DNA of 64,000 nucleotides from Planctomycetota bacterium (lineage in GTDB: Bacteria; Planctomycetota; UBA1135; GCA-002686595). The stretch spans positions 41,906 through 105,905 of the forward strand of contig JASLMK010000023.1 of NCBI GenBank assembly GCA_030746555.1, read 5' to 3'. Shown here piece after piece: positions 55,286-64,000 of this stretch. Both the position numbers and the translations under genes were made by a program. How positions within the stretch are numbered: position 1 is the first letter of the stretch; the number at the start of each line of letters is the position of its first letter. The notes under the pieces were generated by a model. The model searched no databases and had not been told where the DNA came from. It saw nothing but the letters and a program-made list of their open reading frames with translations.

Positions 55286-58200
55286 TCAGGGCAGGAGCAG
55301 GATCTCCTCGGGGCCGTGGGCGAAGGCCTCGTGCAAGCGCTCGACGTCGGACCACAGGAACTCGCCCGCGTCCAGGCCGGGCCAGGCGAACAGGGAGACC
55401 GACAGGCTGACGAAGCCCTCCTCCAGGGGAGAAGCATCGCCCAGGAGCGAGAGATCGGGCACGTGCAGCTCGACCTCACCCCCGGCGGCATCGGCCGGGT
55501 CGGTGCGCCAGAGGACCCAGCGGCGCCCGAGCACGTCGCGGATCACGGCCCTGTACAGGCCAGACTGGCCCTCCGCGTCGGCGAGGACGTCGTCGAACTC
55601 GATGTCGAAGGCGTGGCCGCCGGTGCTGGCCGCCGGCGCCGTCACCACCGGGACGGCGAGGGGCGTCAGGGTCGCCGTGGGCAGGGCGGGAAGCCCCGAG
55701 AAGCGCGGCCGCAGGCCGGTGCGGGCCGTCCCGCCGTCGAACTCGGCGTGCAGGAACAGGTCTGTGTCCACCACACCGCGGGTCACCAACTCGCCCAGCT
55801 CGTCCTCGGCGTCGTCGGAGATCCCGTCCACGGCCCCGGGGTAGGCCGCGCGCAGGAAGCTGGAACCCGCCGGGACCGGGCTGTCGAAGGCCTGGCCGAG
55901 GCCGACGACCACCGGGTTGGCGACGCCCGCCACCAGGGCCTCGACCCGCACGGACGGAGCGGGCCCCGCCAGCCCCGATGCGGAGGGATCGAGGACGGGC
56001 AAGAGGGAGAGGCCGATCGGGCTCGCCTCGTCGGCGACGCCGCCGAAGATCGTGAGCCCGTCGAGGGTCACGCCCTCCGTGCCCCCCGTACCGGGGGCCA
56101 GCGCCGGGCGCGGGAACGAGAGCTCGAAGGCACGCAGGAAGCCCTCGGGCGTCCAGTCGATGATCGTCGAGGCCTGGTCGACGGCGAAGAAGGTCAGGGC
56201 GCCCAGGGACAGGGGCGCGACCGAGTAGGGGCTCGTCGTGCACACCGACTGGCCCAGGAACGGATCGAACACGCAAGCATCGCCGCTCAAGACCGGCCCG
56301 CTCTCGGTCCCGGGCAGGGGGGCCTCGACCAGGCGGGAGCGGCTGTCGGCGAAGCGGCTCTCAAACTCCACCAGCGCAGGCGAGGTGGAGAGGGCTCCGG
56401 CCGTGACCGGGGTGAGCGCCGACCCGCTCTGGGTCATCGGGACGTCCAGCCGATCGGTGGGCACGCCTTGGAACGTGAACAGGTCGTAGCCGGACGCGTC
56501 GACGGTCACTACCGTCTCCCCCACCGTAGCCGCGTCCACGACCGTGCTCCCGCCGGCGTCGGTGAACTCCATGTCCACGGGCGAGGGATCGAGCTTGCCC
56601 CCGATCTCCTCGTGGACGAATACCTGGGCGCCGACCACCGGGGCGCGGGTGCCCGCGTCGAACACAGTCACCGAGACCTCGCCGCCGGGGAGGGCGGAGC
56701 CGGGCCCGCTGGCGCCGAGCTGCACCAGCTCGAGCACGGCTTCGTCGGCCGAGTTCAGGGCGCGGTCGTAGATCTGCACGCTCAGCAGCGCCGGCAGCTC
56801 GGCCGCCGCCAGCTGCCCCAGGGGCACCGACGCGGCCACGAAGCGGCCATCGGTGTCGCTGCCCAGGACGGCGGGCAGGACGCCGTTGGAGAAGCTCCCC
56901 GCGTCGGTCGTGACGACGACCTCGACGCTGCGCAGCTCCTCGCTCGACAGCCCCACGACGGCCAGCTCGCGCAGGTCGTAGCGGTACTCGGAGAGCTGGC
57001 TGCCGTCCGAGCCCAGCCCCAGGAGACTCGGCGGGATCGTGTCGAGCACCGCGTCCTGCACGCCTGCGGCCTCGGCGACGACGTCGAGCAGGGTCACGGG
57101 CCCGGCGGCGTTCCCGCGCCGCACCTGGAAGGCCAGGGCGAGGTCACCGTCGGCCAGCACCGCCTCCAGGGGCGCGGTCGAGACCAACAGCTCCAGCTCC
57201 TCGGCGTCGAGGATGCGTGAGGTCGAACCCTCCAACAGGGGCGCCGTGCGCTCCAGGGCGATGACCGAGCTCGACTCGTCGTCGGGGTCGACGCCGAACA
57301 GGAAGATCCCCAGCTCGTCCCCCGCAGACGCCTCCGCGTCCAGGAGAACGCCGACCTCCAAGGGTGTCGCCCCCAGTAGGTTGTCGATCCCGATCGCGTC
57401 GGGGGGCAGGCTCAGGATGGAGGCCGAGAGAGGCGTGGGGAACGCGACCAGATCGAAGTCGAAGGCGGTGTTGGGCAGGGCCTGGCCCGTAGCGCCGGTG
57501 ATCGAGGTCCCGCCCAGGGGCGAGAGCTCCACGCGCACGACCGCCCCGGGCGCCCCCAGGGCCACGGGCGTGCCGCCGGAGTCTGCGCTGCGCCAGGTGT
57601 AGACGCGGGGCTCGACGACCGGCGAGCCGCCCAACTCGGTCAGCACCAGGGCCGCGGGCTCGGGATCCTCCGTCGGGTCCTCTCCGTCCACGGTCACGCG
57701 GAACGAGCTGTCGGACACGGTCGTGGGGTCCATCACCCGGTCGAAGACGACGACCACCTCGTCCGTCATGCCCTGGTCCACGCCGCCCGCGGGGGGCCAG
57801 GTGGCGACGAGCTGCGGATCGGTGGGCAGGCTGGACGCGACGCCGAAGCTCCCCAGGACCCGGTCGGCCGAGGCGAGCAGGCCGTGGCCGGTCAGGTCGT
57901 GGGGCGTTGCGGTCTCGGCCACGCGCAGGGTGTAGGTCGTTCCCGCCAGGAGCGGCGGGGGGATGAGCACGATCAAGCGCCCGTTGCCGAGCAGGGCGCT
58001 GCCGGCCAAGGGCAGGGGGATGCCGCCGCCCGCGCCGTCGTCCTGGACGAGTTCGAAGGCGTCCGTCAGGGAGTCGGGCGCCATCGACTCGGAGAAGGTG
58101 ATCACGACCGGGCTGGTCGGGCTGGCGTCGGCCGCCGGGAAGACGGCCTGGACCGTCGGCGAGGCGGAATCCAGCCACTCGCCGTCCTCGGGGAAGACGG

Positions 58201-58366
58201 CCGGGAACTCCTGGGCGCCGGGCTCGCCGGAGCCTCCCGCCGTGGAGCAGTCGCCGCCGAAGACGCAGGCGGGGTTGTCGCAGCCGGAGAGGGCGCAGAG
58301 GCCCGCCAGGACGCTCGCGCCGAGCAACAGGGCGAACGAGTCGATTCGCTTGGGGGTCGATTGCAT
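55286..58366 (-). CDS. Second giant Ig-like lipoprotein
   Basis: A 1026-residue protein with a lipoprotein signal ending ALSGC (Cys about 29) and a Cys/Gly-rich linker. The first half contains two or three SbsA-type Ig-like (Big_5) domains, with VVITFSESMAPDSLTDAFELVQDD and VVVVFDRVMDPTTVSDSSFRVTVDG. The middle carries a carboxypeptidase-regulatory-like beta-sandwich (GGEVSVTVFDAGTRAPVVGAQVFVHEE, about residues 560-650). The last 400 residues are beta-rich without a recognised domain. It resembles the 15.5-19.0 kb protein in design but is not a close copy. It diverges from the TPR gene at 58643. Confidence 0.8.
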   Translation of the reverse strand: MQSTPKRIDSFALLLGASVLAGLCALSGCDNPACVFGGDCSTAGGSGEPGAQEFPAVFPEDGEWLDSASPTVQAVFPAADASPTSPVVITFSESMAPDSLTDAFELVQDDGAGGGIPLPLAGSALLGNGRLIVLIPPPLLAGTTYTLRVAETATPHDLTGHGLLASADRVLGSFGVASSLPTDPQLVATWPPAGGVDQGMTDEVVVVFDRVMDPTTVSDSSFRVTVDGEDPTEDPEPAALVLTELGGSPVVEPRVYTWRSADSGGTPVALGAPGAVVRVELSPLGGTSITGATGQALPNTAFDFDLVAFPTPLSASILSLPPDAIGIDNLLGATPLEVGVLLDAEASAGDELGIFLFGVDPDDESSSVIALERTAPLLEGSTSRILDAEELELLVSTAPLEAVLADGDLALAFQVRRGNAAGPVTLLDVVAEAAGVQDAVLDTIPPSLLGLGSDGSQLSEYRYDLRELAVVGLSSEELRSVEVVVTTDAGSFSNGVLPAVLGSDTDGRFVAASVPLGQLAAAELPALLSVQIYDRALNSADEAVLELVQLGASGPGSALPGGEVSVTVFDAGTRAPVVGAQVFVHEEIGGKLDPSPVDMEFTDAGGSTVVDAATVGETVVTVDASGYDLFTFQGVPTDRLDVPMTQSGSALTPVTAGALSTSPALVEFESRFADSRSRLVEAPLPGTESGPVLSGDACVFDPFLGQSVCTTSPYSVAPLSLGALTFFAVDQASTIIDWTPEGFLRAFELSFPRPALAPGTGGTEGVTLDGLTIFGGVADEASPIGLSLLPVLDPSASGLAGPAPSVRVEALVAGVANPVVVGLGQAFDSPVPAGSSFLRAAYPGAVDGISDDAEDELGELVTRGVVDTDLFLHAEFDGGTARTGLRPRFSGLPALPTATLTPLAVPVVTAPAASTGGHAFDIEFDDVLADAEGQSGLYRAVIRDVLGRRWVLWRTDPADAAGGEVELHVPDLSLLGDASPLEEGFVSLSVSLFAWPGLDAGEFLWSDVERLHEAFAHGPEEILLLP

Positions 58367-58642
58367 GGGAACGATCGGGGACCGAGGGCGGCGGGCGCCT
58401 GCGAGGCGATTCCCGGGCCGGGACCGACACTCCCTCTGACTGCCCGCCGACCCGGGATCTTCCCACCGAACCCAATAGTCCCCCGGTGCCGGCGGTGGTG
58501 GAAGCGGGCAACCCGAAAAGTGTGACTCGGAGGCACGGGAGTGCCTACTCGGCCCGGTTCGACCTCCCCTGGGACGGCCGTGGGCTCTCACCGTACAATC
58601 CGCCGCCTCCCCGCCCCCCTGCGACGCCCACGCTCGACACCC

Positions 58643-60778
58643 ATGCGCCCGACCAGCCCCCTCCTCCCACTCCTCGCCACCTGCGCCTGCGCGACCTCAT
58701 CGGAGGCGACGGACCCGCCTGGAGCGGGCGAGGAGGTCGCCGCCGCTCTCGAAGCGGGGGATTTCGAGGGAGCTCGCGCCGCGGTCACCCGCCTGTGGCA
58801 GGCCGACGAGCTGGGAGCGGCCCGCCGCAGCCTGGCCGCGGGCGACGCGCGCACCGCCTGGGAGCACGCCCGGCGCGCCCGCGAGCTCGGCGCCGGCGCC
58901 GGCGAGGCCGGCGAGCTGGCGGACGAGGTCGCCGCCCTGCTGCTGGTCGAGGTCCTGGGCGAAGGTCGGGCGCTCCTCGTATCCGGCGACCCTCCCGGGG
59001 CGATGGCGGTCCTCGACGAAGGCCTCGAGCTCGACGAGGAGAACGGCGAGCTGCGCTTCTTGCGCGGAGTCTGCGCCCTGCGCATGGGCCTCGCCGAGGG
59101 GGATCCGTTCTTCTTCACCGACGCCTACACCGAGTTCCTGGCAGCCGCGGGGGCAGGCCCCTCACCGGCGGCCTGGGCCGGCGCGGGACGGGCGGCCTAC
59201 CTCGCCTGGTTCGACGGCGGTGATCCCCACCTCCTCGCCGAAGCCGTCGCCCACGCGCGGCGCGGTCGGGCGGCGGTCGACGCCGACGACGCGGACGCGG
59301 CGCTCCTCGATCCCTCGCCCCTGCGCTCCTGGGCCGAGATCGCCTCCTTCGCCTACACCCGATCCCGCGAGGACGGGACCGATGCCGAGCGAACCGCCGA
59401 GCTGTTCGCCTGGGGCCTGGAAGCCCTCGAGAGCGTCCTGGGCGAAGCTCCCGAGGACCCCTGGGCCTGGAACCGCATCGCCGACCTGTACTCCTGGGAG
59501 GGCCGCGACGAGCAGGCTCGCGAGTGCGCTCTCAACGGACTCGTCCTCTGCCCCGAATCCGTGGCTCTGCACGAGGCCCTGGTGCGCACCGCCCGCGCGG
59601 TCGGCGGATCGAGCGCGGTCGTCGCCGACTACGCCGCCATGATCGAGCGCCGCCCGCGCCTCGCCTTGGCCCACTGGTACTTCGCCGCCGAGCGCCTCGA
59701 GCAGGCCGTCGTCGCCCTGGAGGCCGACGAGGCGACAGCGGCCGGGCTGTTCGGCGAAGCCGAAGAGGCGTTCAGGAGCTGCCGAGAGCTCGACGAGACC
59801 TACGCTGAGGCCTGTCTGGGCCGGGAGGCCCTGTGCCGGAGCGGCGTCGGCTGGACGCGCGCCAACGCCGACGACCTCGAGGGCGCCCGTGACGCCTTCC
59901 TGTCCATGGAGGAGCTCTTCCCCGGCGGCTTGCGCTGGGGCTACCCGGGGAAGCTCTTCGACGGCATCGAGTCTCTGCGCCGCGTGGCCACGGCCTACAA
60001 GCGCCGCGCCGAGGACCCCGAGCTCCCCGAGGACGAGGCGGTCCTGGCCGCCTCGCGCGCGGCGGAGATCTGCAGCACCCTGCACGAGCTGTTGCCCGAG
60101 GATCCCGACATCGCCAACGACGCGGGCTTCTTGAACCGCGACGCGGGCGTCGCCCTCGAGCTGCGGGCCGAGCAGCTGCTCGCGCGCTGCTCGGGCATGA
60201 CGGCGGGGCCCGAGCCCCTCGACGACGCGCAACGCACCGCCCTGCGCGCCGAGGCCGAGGCCCAGCTCGCGCGCGCCCACGAGCACATGGAGACGAGCTA
60301 CCGCACCTACGTCGTCGCGGCACGCCTCGCTCCAGGTGACGCGCGGGTGATCAACGACACCGGCCTGATCCTGGCCTACTACCTGCAGCGCGACACGGAT
60401 CGCGCACGCGAGTACTTCGAGCGGGCCATCGCCGTCGGCCAGGAGCGCCTCGCCTCCGGCATCGACGAGGGCCGCGCCCTCGCCAACCTGACCGAGGCGG
60501 TCGGTGACGCGCACCAGAACATCGGCGTCCTCCTCTTGACCGTCCACGGCGATGCCGCCGGGGCTATCGAGTGGTTCGAGAGGAGCCTGGCGATCGGGCC
60601 ACCCTCTGTGACGCGCCCCGAGGTGACCCGCTTCTACCTGCCCGCCTGCAGAGCAGTCGCGGCCGGGGAGATCGACATCGAGTTGGTCGCCACGGCCTCC
60701 TACTGGAACGACCTGGACCCCCAGCGCGTGCTGAAGAAGCTGGACGCCGAACTCAGGCTGCGCGACGCGCTACGCTAG
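58643..60778 (+). CDS. TPR-rich lipoprotein
   Basis: The 711-residue protein has a short signal with a lipobox-like LATC (Cys near residue 13), so it is probably lipid-anchored. The rest is almost entirely helical repeats of TPR type, for example AYTEFLAAAGAGPSPAAWAGAGRAAYLAWFDGGDPHLLAEAVAHARRG and the late AREYFERAIAVGQERLASGIDEGRALANLTEAVGDAHQNIGVLLL. No enzyme motif is visible. A -10-like TACAAT lies at 58594-58599 without a good -35. It ends 3 bp before a second TPR gene, so the two form an operon. Confidence 0.75.
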   Translation: MRPTSPLLPLLATCACATSSEATDPPGAGEEVAAALEAGDFEGARAAVTRLWQADELGAARRSLAAGDARTAWEHARRARELGAGAGEAGELADEVAALLLVEVLGEGRALLVSGDPPGAMAVLDEGLELDEENGELRFLRGVCALRMGLAEGDPFFFTDAYTEFLAAAGAGPSPAAWAGAGRAAYLAWFDGGDPHLLAEAVAHARRGRAAVDADDADAALLDPSPLRSWAEIASFAYTRSREDGTDAERTAELFAWGLEALESVLGEAPEDPWAWNRIADLYSWEGRDEQARECALNGLVLCPESVALHEALVRTARAVGGSSAVVADYAAMIERRPRLALAHWYFAAERLEQAVVALEADEATAAGLFGEAEEAFRSCRELDETYAEACLGREALCRSGVGWTRANADDLEGARDAFLSMEELFPGGLRWGYPGKLFDGIESLRRVATAYKRRAEDPELPEDEAVLAASRAAEICSTLHELLPEDPDIANDAGFLNRDAGVALELRAEQLLARCSGMTAGPEPLDDAQRTALRAEAEAQLARAHEHMETSYRTYVVAARLAPGDARVINDTGLILAYYLQRDTDRAREYFERAIAVGQERLASGIDEGRALANLTEAVGDAHQNIGVLLLTVHGDAAGAIEWFERSLAIGPPSVTRPEVTRFYLPACRAVAAGEIDIELVATASYWNDLDPQRVLKKLDAELRLRDALR

Positions 60779-60781
60779 ACG

Positions 60782-62437
60782 ATGCACATGATCCTCCCCC
60801 TCCTCCTGTCCGCCGCCGCCGCGTGGCAACCGCACTTCACCGCGCCGACCCCCCATGCCGTCACCCTCGACGAGCCCAGCGCGGAGGTCTCCGGGCTCGT
60901 CGAACGCGGGCGCGCCCTGATCCAGGAGGGCGAGGCGGAGCGGGCCCAGGCCCTGCTCGACGAGGCCCTCGCCCTCGACGAGGGGCGCGCGCGCACCCGG
61001 GTCTGGGTCGTGCGCTGCTGGATCGCACGCGAACGCATCAACGACGCCCTCGACGCCTGCGACGAACTCAGCGGCGCCGGGGAGCAAGGCCCTCACATGG
61101 ACTACCTCTACGGCCTCGCCTTCCACGGCCGTGCCAAGGAGTACATCCGCCTCGCGAGCAACGGCCAGATGGTCGAGATGAACTTCCGCGACTCGATGAC
61201 CTACCTACGTGCGGCCACCGAGGCCGACGGCGAGGCCTACCCCGACGCCTACGCCGCCCTGGCGGAGTCGGCCTGGTACGCACGGGACCTCGACGTCGGT
61301 CGTGGGGCGGCCCTGCGCGCCCGCGAGCTGCGCCCCGACGGCGTGTTCGAATCCTACATCCTCGGGCGCATCGCGCTCTCGCAGTACTCCGCGGCCCAGG
61401 GGGACGCGGCGCGCGCCGAAGAGGCCGAGGCCGCGTGGCGGGCGGCGGTCGACGCCTTCGGCTCGGCCATCGCCAACGCCGGCGAACCCCAGAGAGCTGA
61501 GAGCCGCCAGCAACTGGCGAAGGCCCACCTGCAGCTGGCCTACGCCCACCAGTGGAAGGGCACGAGCGAGGAGATGCTCGCCCAGTACTCCTCGGCCCTG
61601 CGCTGGGATCCGACCGTCGTCGACCTCGGCAGCCTCTGGTCGGCGGTCACCCCCGAGCAGTTCACCGCCTGCGTCGCCGCCGGCCGCGCCGGGTTCCTGG
61701 AAGTCTGGGGCGGGGGCTCTGGCGACGGGACGATGGTCTGGTGGCTGGCCTACGCGAGCCTGACCGAGAAGGCCCACGCCCAGGCCCAGGCGCTCTTCGA
61801 GGAGGCGCTGGAGAAGCTCCCCGCCTACCACGCCACCTGGTGGTACCTCGGGCTCGCGCGCTACCACCAGCAGGACTTCGACGGAGCGATCGAAGCCCTC
61901 GCCGAGCTGCAGGCCCGCGACGCAGCCGCGGGCGGCCCCCTGGTCGCCGCCAACCGCGGGCTGCACCTGTCGATCTTGGGGTTCCTCGTCGGTCGCTGCG
62001 CCGAGAAGCAACGCAACCTCGAGGCCGCCAGGCTCTGCGACCTCTACGTGGCGGCCGACCCGACCAACGCGCTCTACTGGAGCTACGTCGGTCTCTTCTA
62101 CCGCGACGCCGGCGACGCCCTCAGGCGCGCCACCAAGACCAGCGAGCGTACCCTGCGCCAGGCCTGCTGGGAGCGCGCCTGGGTCGGCTACTCGACCGCG
62201 CTGGAGCTGGACCCGGGGAACCCGGCCTACCTCAACGACGGAGCGGTCATCCTGCACTACTGCCTGGAGCGCGACCTGGAGCTGGCGGCGGAGATGTACG
62301 AGCGCGCCTTCGCACGGGCCGAGGAGGAGCTCGCCCGGGACGACCTCTCCGAGGAGCTGCGCGACCTCTACCGCATCGCGCGCCGGGACAGCCGCAACAA
62401 CCTCGCCCTGCTCAAGGCCGGGCTCGGCGGAGGCTGA
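60782..62437 (+). CDS. Exported TPR protein, partner of the preceding gene
   Basis: A 551-residue protein with a short hydrophobic N-terminus (MHMILPLLLSAAAAW) that acts as a probable signal peptide. About ten TPR-like helix pairs follow, such as RGRALIQEGEAERAQALLDEALALDEG and HATWWYLGLARYHQQDFDGAIEALAELQARD. The C-terminal repeat (NPAYLNDGAVILHYCLERDLELAAEMYERAFARAEEEL) closely resembles the corresponding end of the preceding protein, which suggests the two share ancestry by duplication. It starts 3 bp after that gene. A scaffold or complex-assembly role in the periplasm is possible; nothing specific is shown. Confidence 0.72.
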   Translation: MHMILPLLLSAAAAWQPHFTAPTPHAVTLDEPSAEVSGLVERGRALIQEGEAERAQALLDEALALDEGRARTRVWVVRCWIARERINDALDACDELSGAGEQGPHMDYLYGLAFHGRAKEYIRLASNGQMVEMNFRDSMTYLRAATEADGEAYPDAYAALAESAWYARDLDVGRGAALRARELRPDGVFESYILGRIALSQYSAAQGDAARAEEAEAAWRAAVDAFGSAIANAGEPQRAESRQQLAKAHLQLAYAHQWKGTSEEMLAQYSSALRWDPTVVDLGSLWSAVTPEQFTACVAAGRAGFLEVWGGGSGDGTMVWWLAYASLTEKAHAQAQALFEEALEKLPAYHATWWYLGLARYHQQDFDGAIEALAELQARDAAAGGPLVAANRGLHLSILGFLVGRCAEKQRNLEAARLCDLYVAADPTNALYWSYVGLFYRDAGDALRRATKTSERTLRQACWERAWVGYSTALELDPGNPAYLNDGAVILHYCLERDLELAAEMYERAFARAEEELARDDLSEELRDLYRIARRDSRNNLALLKAGLGGG

Positions 62438-62444
62438 GCGAACC

Positions 62445-62459
62445 CCGCGCTCGGCGCGG
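62445..62459. terminator. Short hairpin between convergent TPR and UPF0210 genes
   Basis: CCGCGC (62445-62450) pairs with GCGCGG (62454-62459) around a TCG loop, in the 22-bp gap between convergent genes. There is no T tract, so it is a weak candidate for a two-way transcript end. Confidence 0.35.
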
Positions 62460-63824
62460 TCAGTTGCGGTAGCCCTGCAGCGGCGCCGGGATGCGCCCGC
62501 CGCGACGCTGCAGGAGGCCGCAGCCCCGCGTGCCGGGCTGCTGCACGATGGCGGTCCCGAGCAGGCCGCCCCACTCGACGGTCTCCCCCACGCCCTTGCC
62601 CGGCACCGGGATCAGGCGCACGGCCGTCGTCTTGTGGTTGACCATCCCGATCGCCATCTCGTCGGCGATGATGCCGACGATCACGTCCCGGGTCGTGTCC
62701 CCGGGGACGGCGACCATGTCGAGGCCCACCGAGCAGACCGATGTCATGGCCTCGAGCTTCTCGAGGGAGAGGACGCCTTCGGCCACGGCATCGATCATGC
62801 CCCGGTCCTCTGAGACGGGGATGAAGGCCCCCGACAGGCCGCCGACGCTGGAGGAGGCCATGGCGCCGCCCTTCTTCACCGCGTCGGTCAACAGGGCGAG
62901 GGCCGCGGTGGTCCCAGGCGCCCCGGCGCGCTCGACGCCGACGAGCTCGAGGATGTCCGCCACCGAGTCCCCCACCGCCGGCGTGGGTGCGAGGCTGATG
63001 TCGACGATCCCGAACGCCGTCTCCAGGCGCCGGGCGGCCTCCCGGCCCACGAGCTCACCCATGCGGGTGACCTTGAAGGCCGTCCGCTTGATGGTCTCCG
63101 CCACCGCCAGCAGGTCGGCCTCTGGCCCGAGGCGGTCGAGGGCCGAGCGCACGACACCGGGACCGGAGACCCCCACGTTGAGGACGGTCTCCGCCTCGCC
63201 GACGCCCACGTGCGCGCCCGCGACGAAGGGGTTGTCCTCCACGACGTTGCAGAAGCAGACGAGCTTGGCGCACGCGAGGCCGCCTTGGTCGGCGGTGCGG
63301 GCCGCGGCGTCGAGGACGACACCGGCGAAGAGGTCTACCGCGTCCATGTTGATGCCCGCGCGCGTGCTCGCCACCGACACGGAGGAGCAGACGCGTTCGG
63401 TCGCCGCCAGGGCCGAGGGGATCGATTCGACCAGGGCCCGGTCGGCGCTGGTGAAGCCCTTGTGGACGTAGGCCGAGAAGCCGCCGATGAAGTCGACGCC
63501 CACCTCGGCGGCGGCGGCGTCGAGGGCCAAGGCCAGGGGAGTCAGGTCCTCGGCCCCCGACGGGCCCGCGATCCAGGCCACGGGCGTTACGGCGATGCGC
63601 TTGTTCACGATCGGGACGCCGTAGTCGTCGGCGATCGACTCGGCGACCTCGACCAGGTTGCGCGCGTGCTGGAGGATCTTGGCGTAGACCTTCTCGCAGG
63701 TGCTCTCGAGGTCTGGGTCGGCGCAGTCGAGCAGGTTGATCCCCAGGGTCGTCGCCCGGATGTCGAGCGTCTCCAACTCGACCATGCGGATGGTCTCGAG
63801 GATCTCCTGGTCGGTGAACGCCAC
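62460..63824 (-). CDS. UPF0210 (PFL-family) protein
   Basis: The 454-residue protein fits UPF0210: the start [117 protein letters not shown] and a C-terminal [16 protein letters not shown]. The catalytic role of the family is not known to me. It starts at GTG 63824; family length and the conserved N-terminus support this, but no ribosome-binding sequence is upstream because the 201-bp-type element begins eight bases away. Translation initiation may therefore be altered. Confidence 0.9.
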   Translation of the reverse strand: MAFTDQEILETIRMVELETLDIRATTLGINLLDCADPDLESTCEKVYAKILQHARNLVEVAESIADDYGVPIVNKRIAVTPVAWIAGPSGAEDLTPLALALDAAAAEVGVDFIGGFSAYVHKGFTSADRALVESIPSALAATERVCSSVSVASTRAGINMDAVDLFAGVVLDAAARTADQGGLACAKLVCFCNVVEDNPFVAGAHVGVGEAETVLNVGVSGPGVVRSALDRLGPEADLLAVAETIKRTAFKVTRMGELVGREAARRLETAFGIVDISLAPTPAVGDSVADILELVGVERAGAPGTTAALALLTDAVKKGGAMASSSVGGLSGAFIPVSEDRGMIDAVAEGVLSLEKLEAMTSVCSVGLDMVAVPGDTTRDVIVGIIADEMAIGMVNHKTTAVRLIPVPGKGVGETVEWGGLLGTAIVQQPGTRGCGLLQRRGGRIPAPLQGYRN

Positions 63825-63831
63825 GGCGCGC

Positions 63832-64000
63832 TAGCCCGGATTATTCATGAAGACGTGCTCCAGACACAGCAACTCGGTTCCTGGTGGTGCTTTGCGGGTT
63901 CTGGCGACGCAGGCGACCCTGAACGGGTCGTCGAGGAAGCCGGGTTCCGAGAAGCGCCGCCAGGGGCCGAGAGGCCGTCGAAGACGGCCGGTTGCGAAGT
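63832..64000. mobile_element. Second copy of the CTAG-flanked element, truncated by the window end
   Basis: It begins TAGCCCGGATTATTCATGAA and follows copy 1 (53880 on) for all 169 visible bases with seven substitutions, in the same orientation. A CTAG spans its start (63831-63834), as in copy 1. The 54021-54037 stem is preserved, while the 53963-53977 stem loses its last pair by two substitutions. The right end lies beyond the window. Confidence 0.85.

Overview
The window is very GC-rich bacterial DNA, packed with genes and carrying mainly housekeeping functions. Several traits together suggest a Planctomycetota-like, Gram-negative-type organism: metal-dependent KdsA plus KdsB (KDO sugar synthesis), giant Ig-like lipoproteins, secretin and GspK pieces of a type II secretion apparatus, an SUMF1-fold secreted protein, a PafA-like phosphatase, and a lysine-rich histone-like protein beside HU. 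This assignment is inference from gene content only. I saw no tRNA, rRNA, CRISPR array, prophage or transposase gene.

Layout. 1-4.6 kb: the end of an unknown gene, then a promoter and the operon lipoprotein-kdsB-pyrG-DUF1844, which places CTP synthase beside the CTP-using KDO activator. 4.6-9.7 kb: glutaryl-CoA dehydrogenase, an EI24 membrane protein, metG, HU and a KKKA-repeat basic protein. 10.4-15.3 kb: rpmB, then a tightly coupled five-gene operon with an MglA-type GTPase tethered to the membrane by a long Pro/Ala linker, plus roadblock/LC7 and TPR partners. 15.5-20.9 kb: a large Ig-like lipoprotein and a propeller-like secreted protein. 21.0-26.4 kb: promoter, singlet glycine riboswitch, intrinsic terminator, then gcvT-gcvH-gcvPA-gcvPB and a lipoyl-attachment enzyme; this is a complete glycine-sensing and glycine-cleaving operon.

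26.4-37.7 kb: RluD-type pseudouridine synthase, HD-GYP response regulator, SUMF1-fold protein, valS, RmlD-like reductase, diacylglycerol kinase-like protein, kdsA and a PafA-like phosphatase. 37.9-38.3 kb: promoter, a run of strong hairpins and a terminator on the plus strand with no recognisable protein, a candidate structured RNA of about 400 nt. 38.4-45.6 kb: FliA/WhiG-type sigma factor, ybeY, a short PgpH-like HD phosphodiesterase, phoH, cdsA, uppS and purA. 45.7-51.1 kb: an orphan HyuB, GspK, a lipoprotein secretin and a small secreted protein. 51.5-54.5 kb: pnp and rpsO, separated by a 201-bp element with terminal inverted repeats. 54.6-62.4 kb: a small lipoprotein, a second giant Ig-like lipoprotein and two TPR proteins. 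62.5-64 kb: a UPF0210 gene whose start lies 8 bp from a second copy of the same element, which the window end cuts off.

The three most interesting objects are the membrane-tethered MglA/roadblock operon, the 37.9-38.3 kb RNA candidate, and the paired CTAG-flanked elements, one of which forms the stop codon of rpsO.
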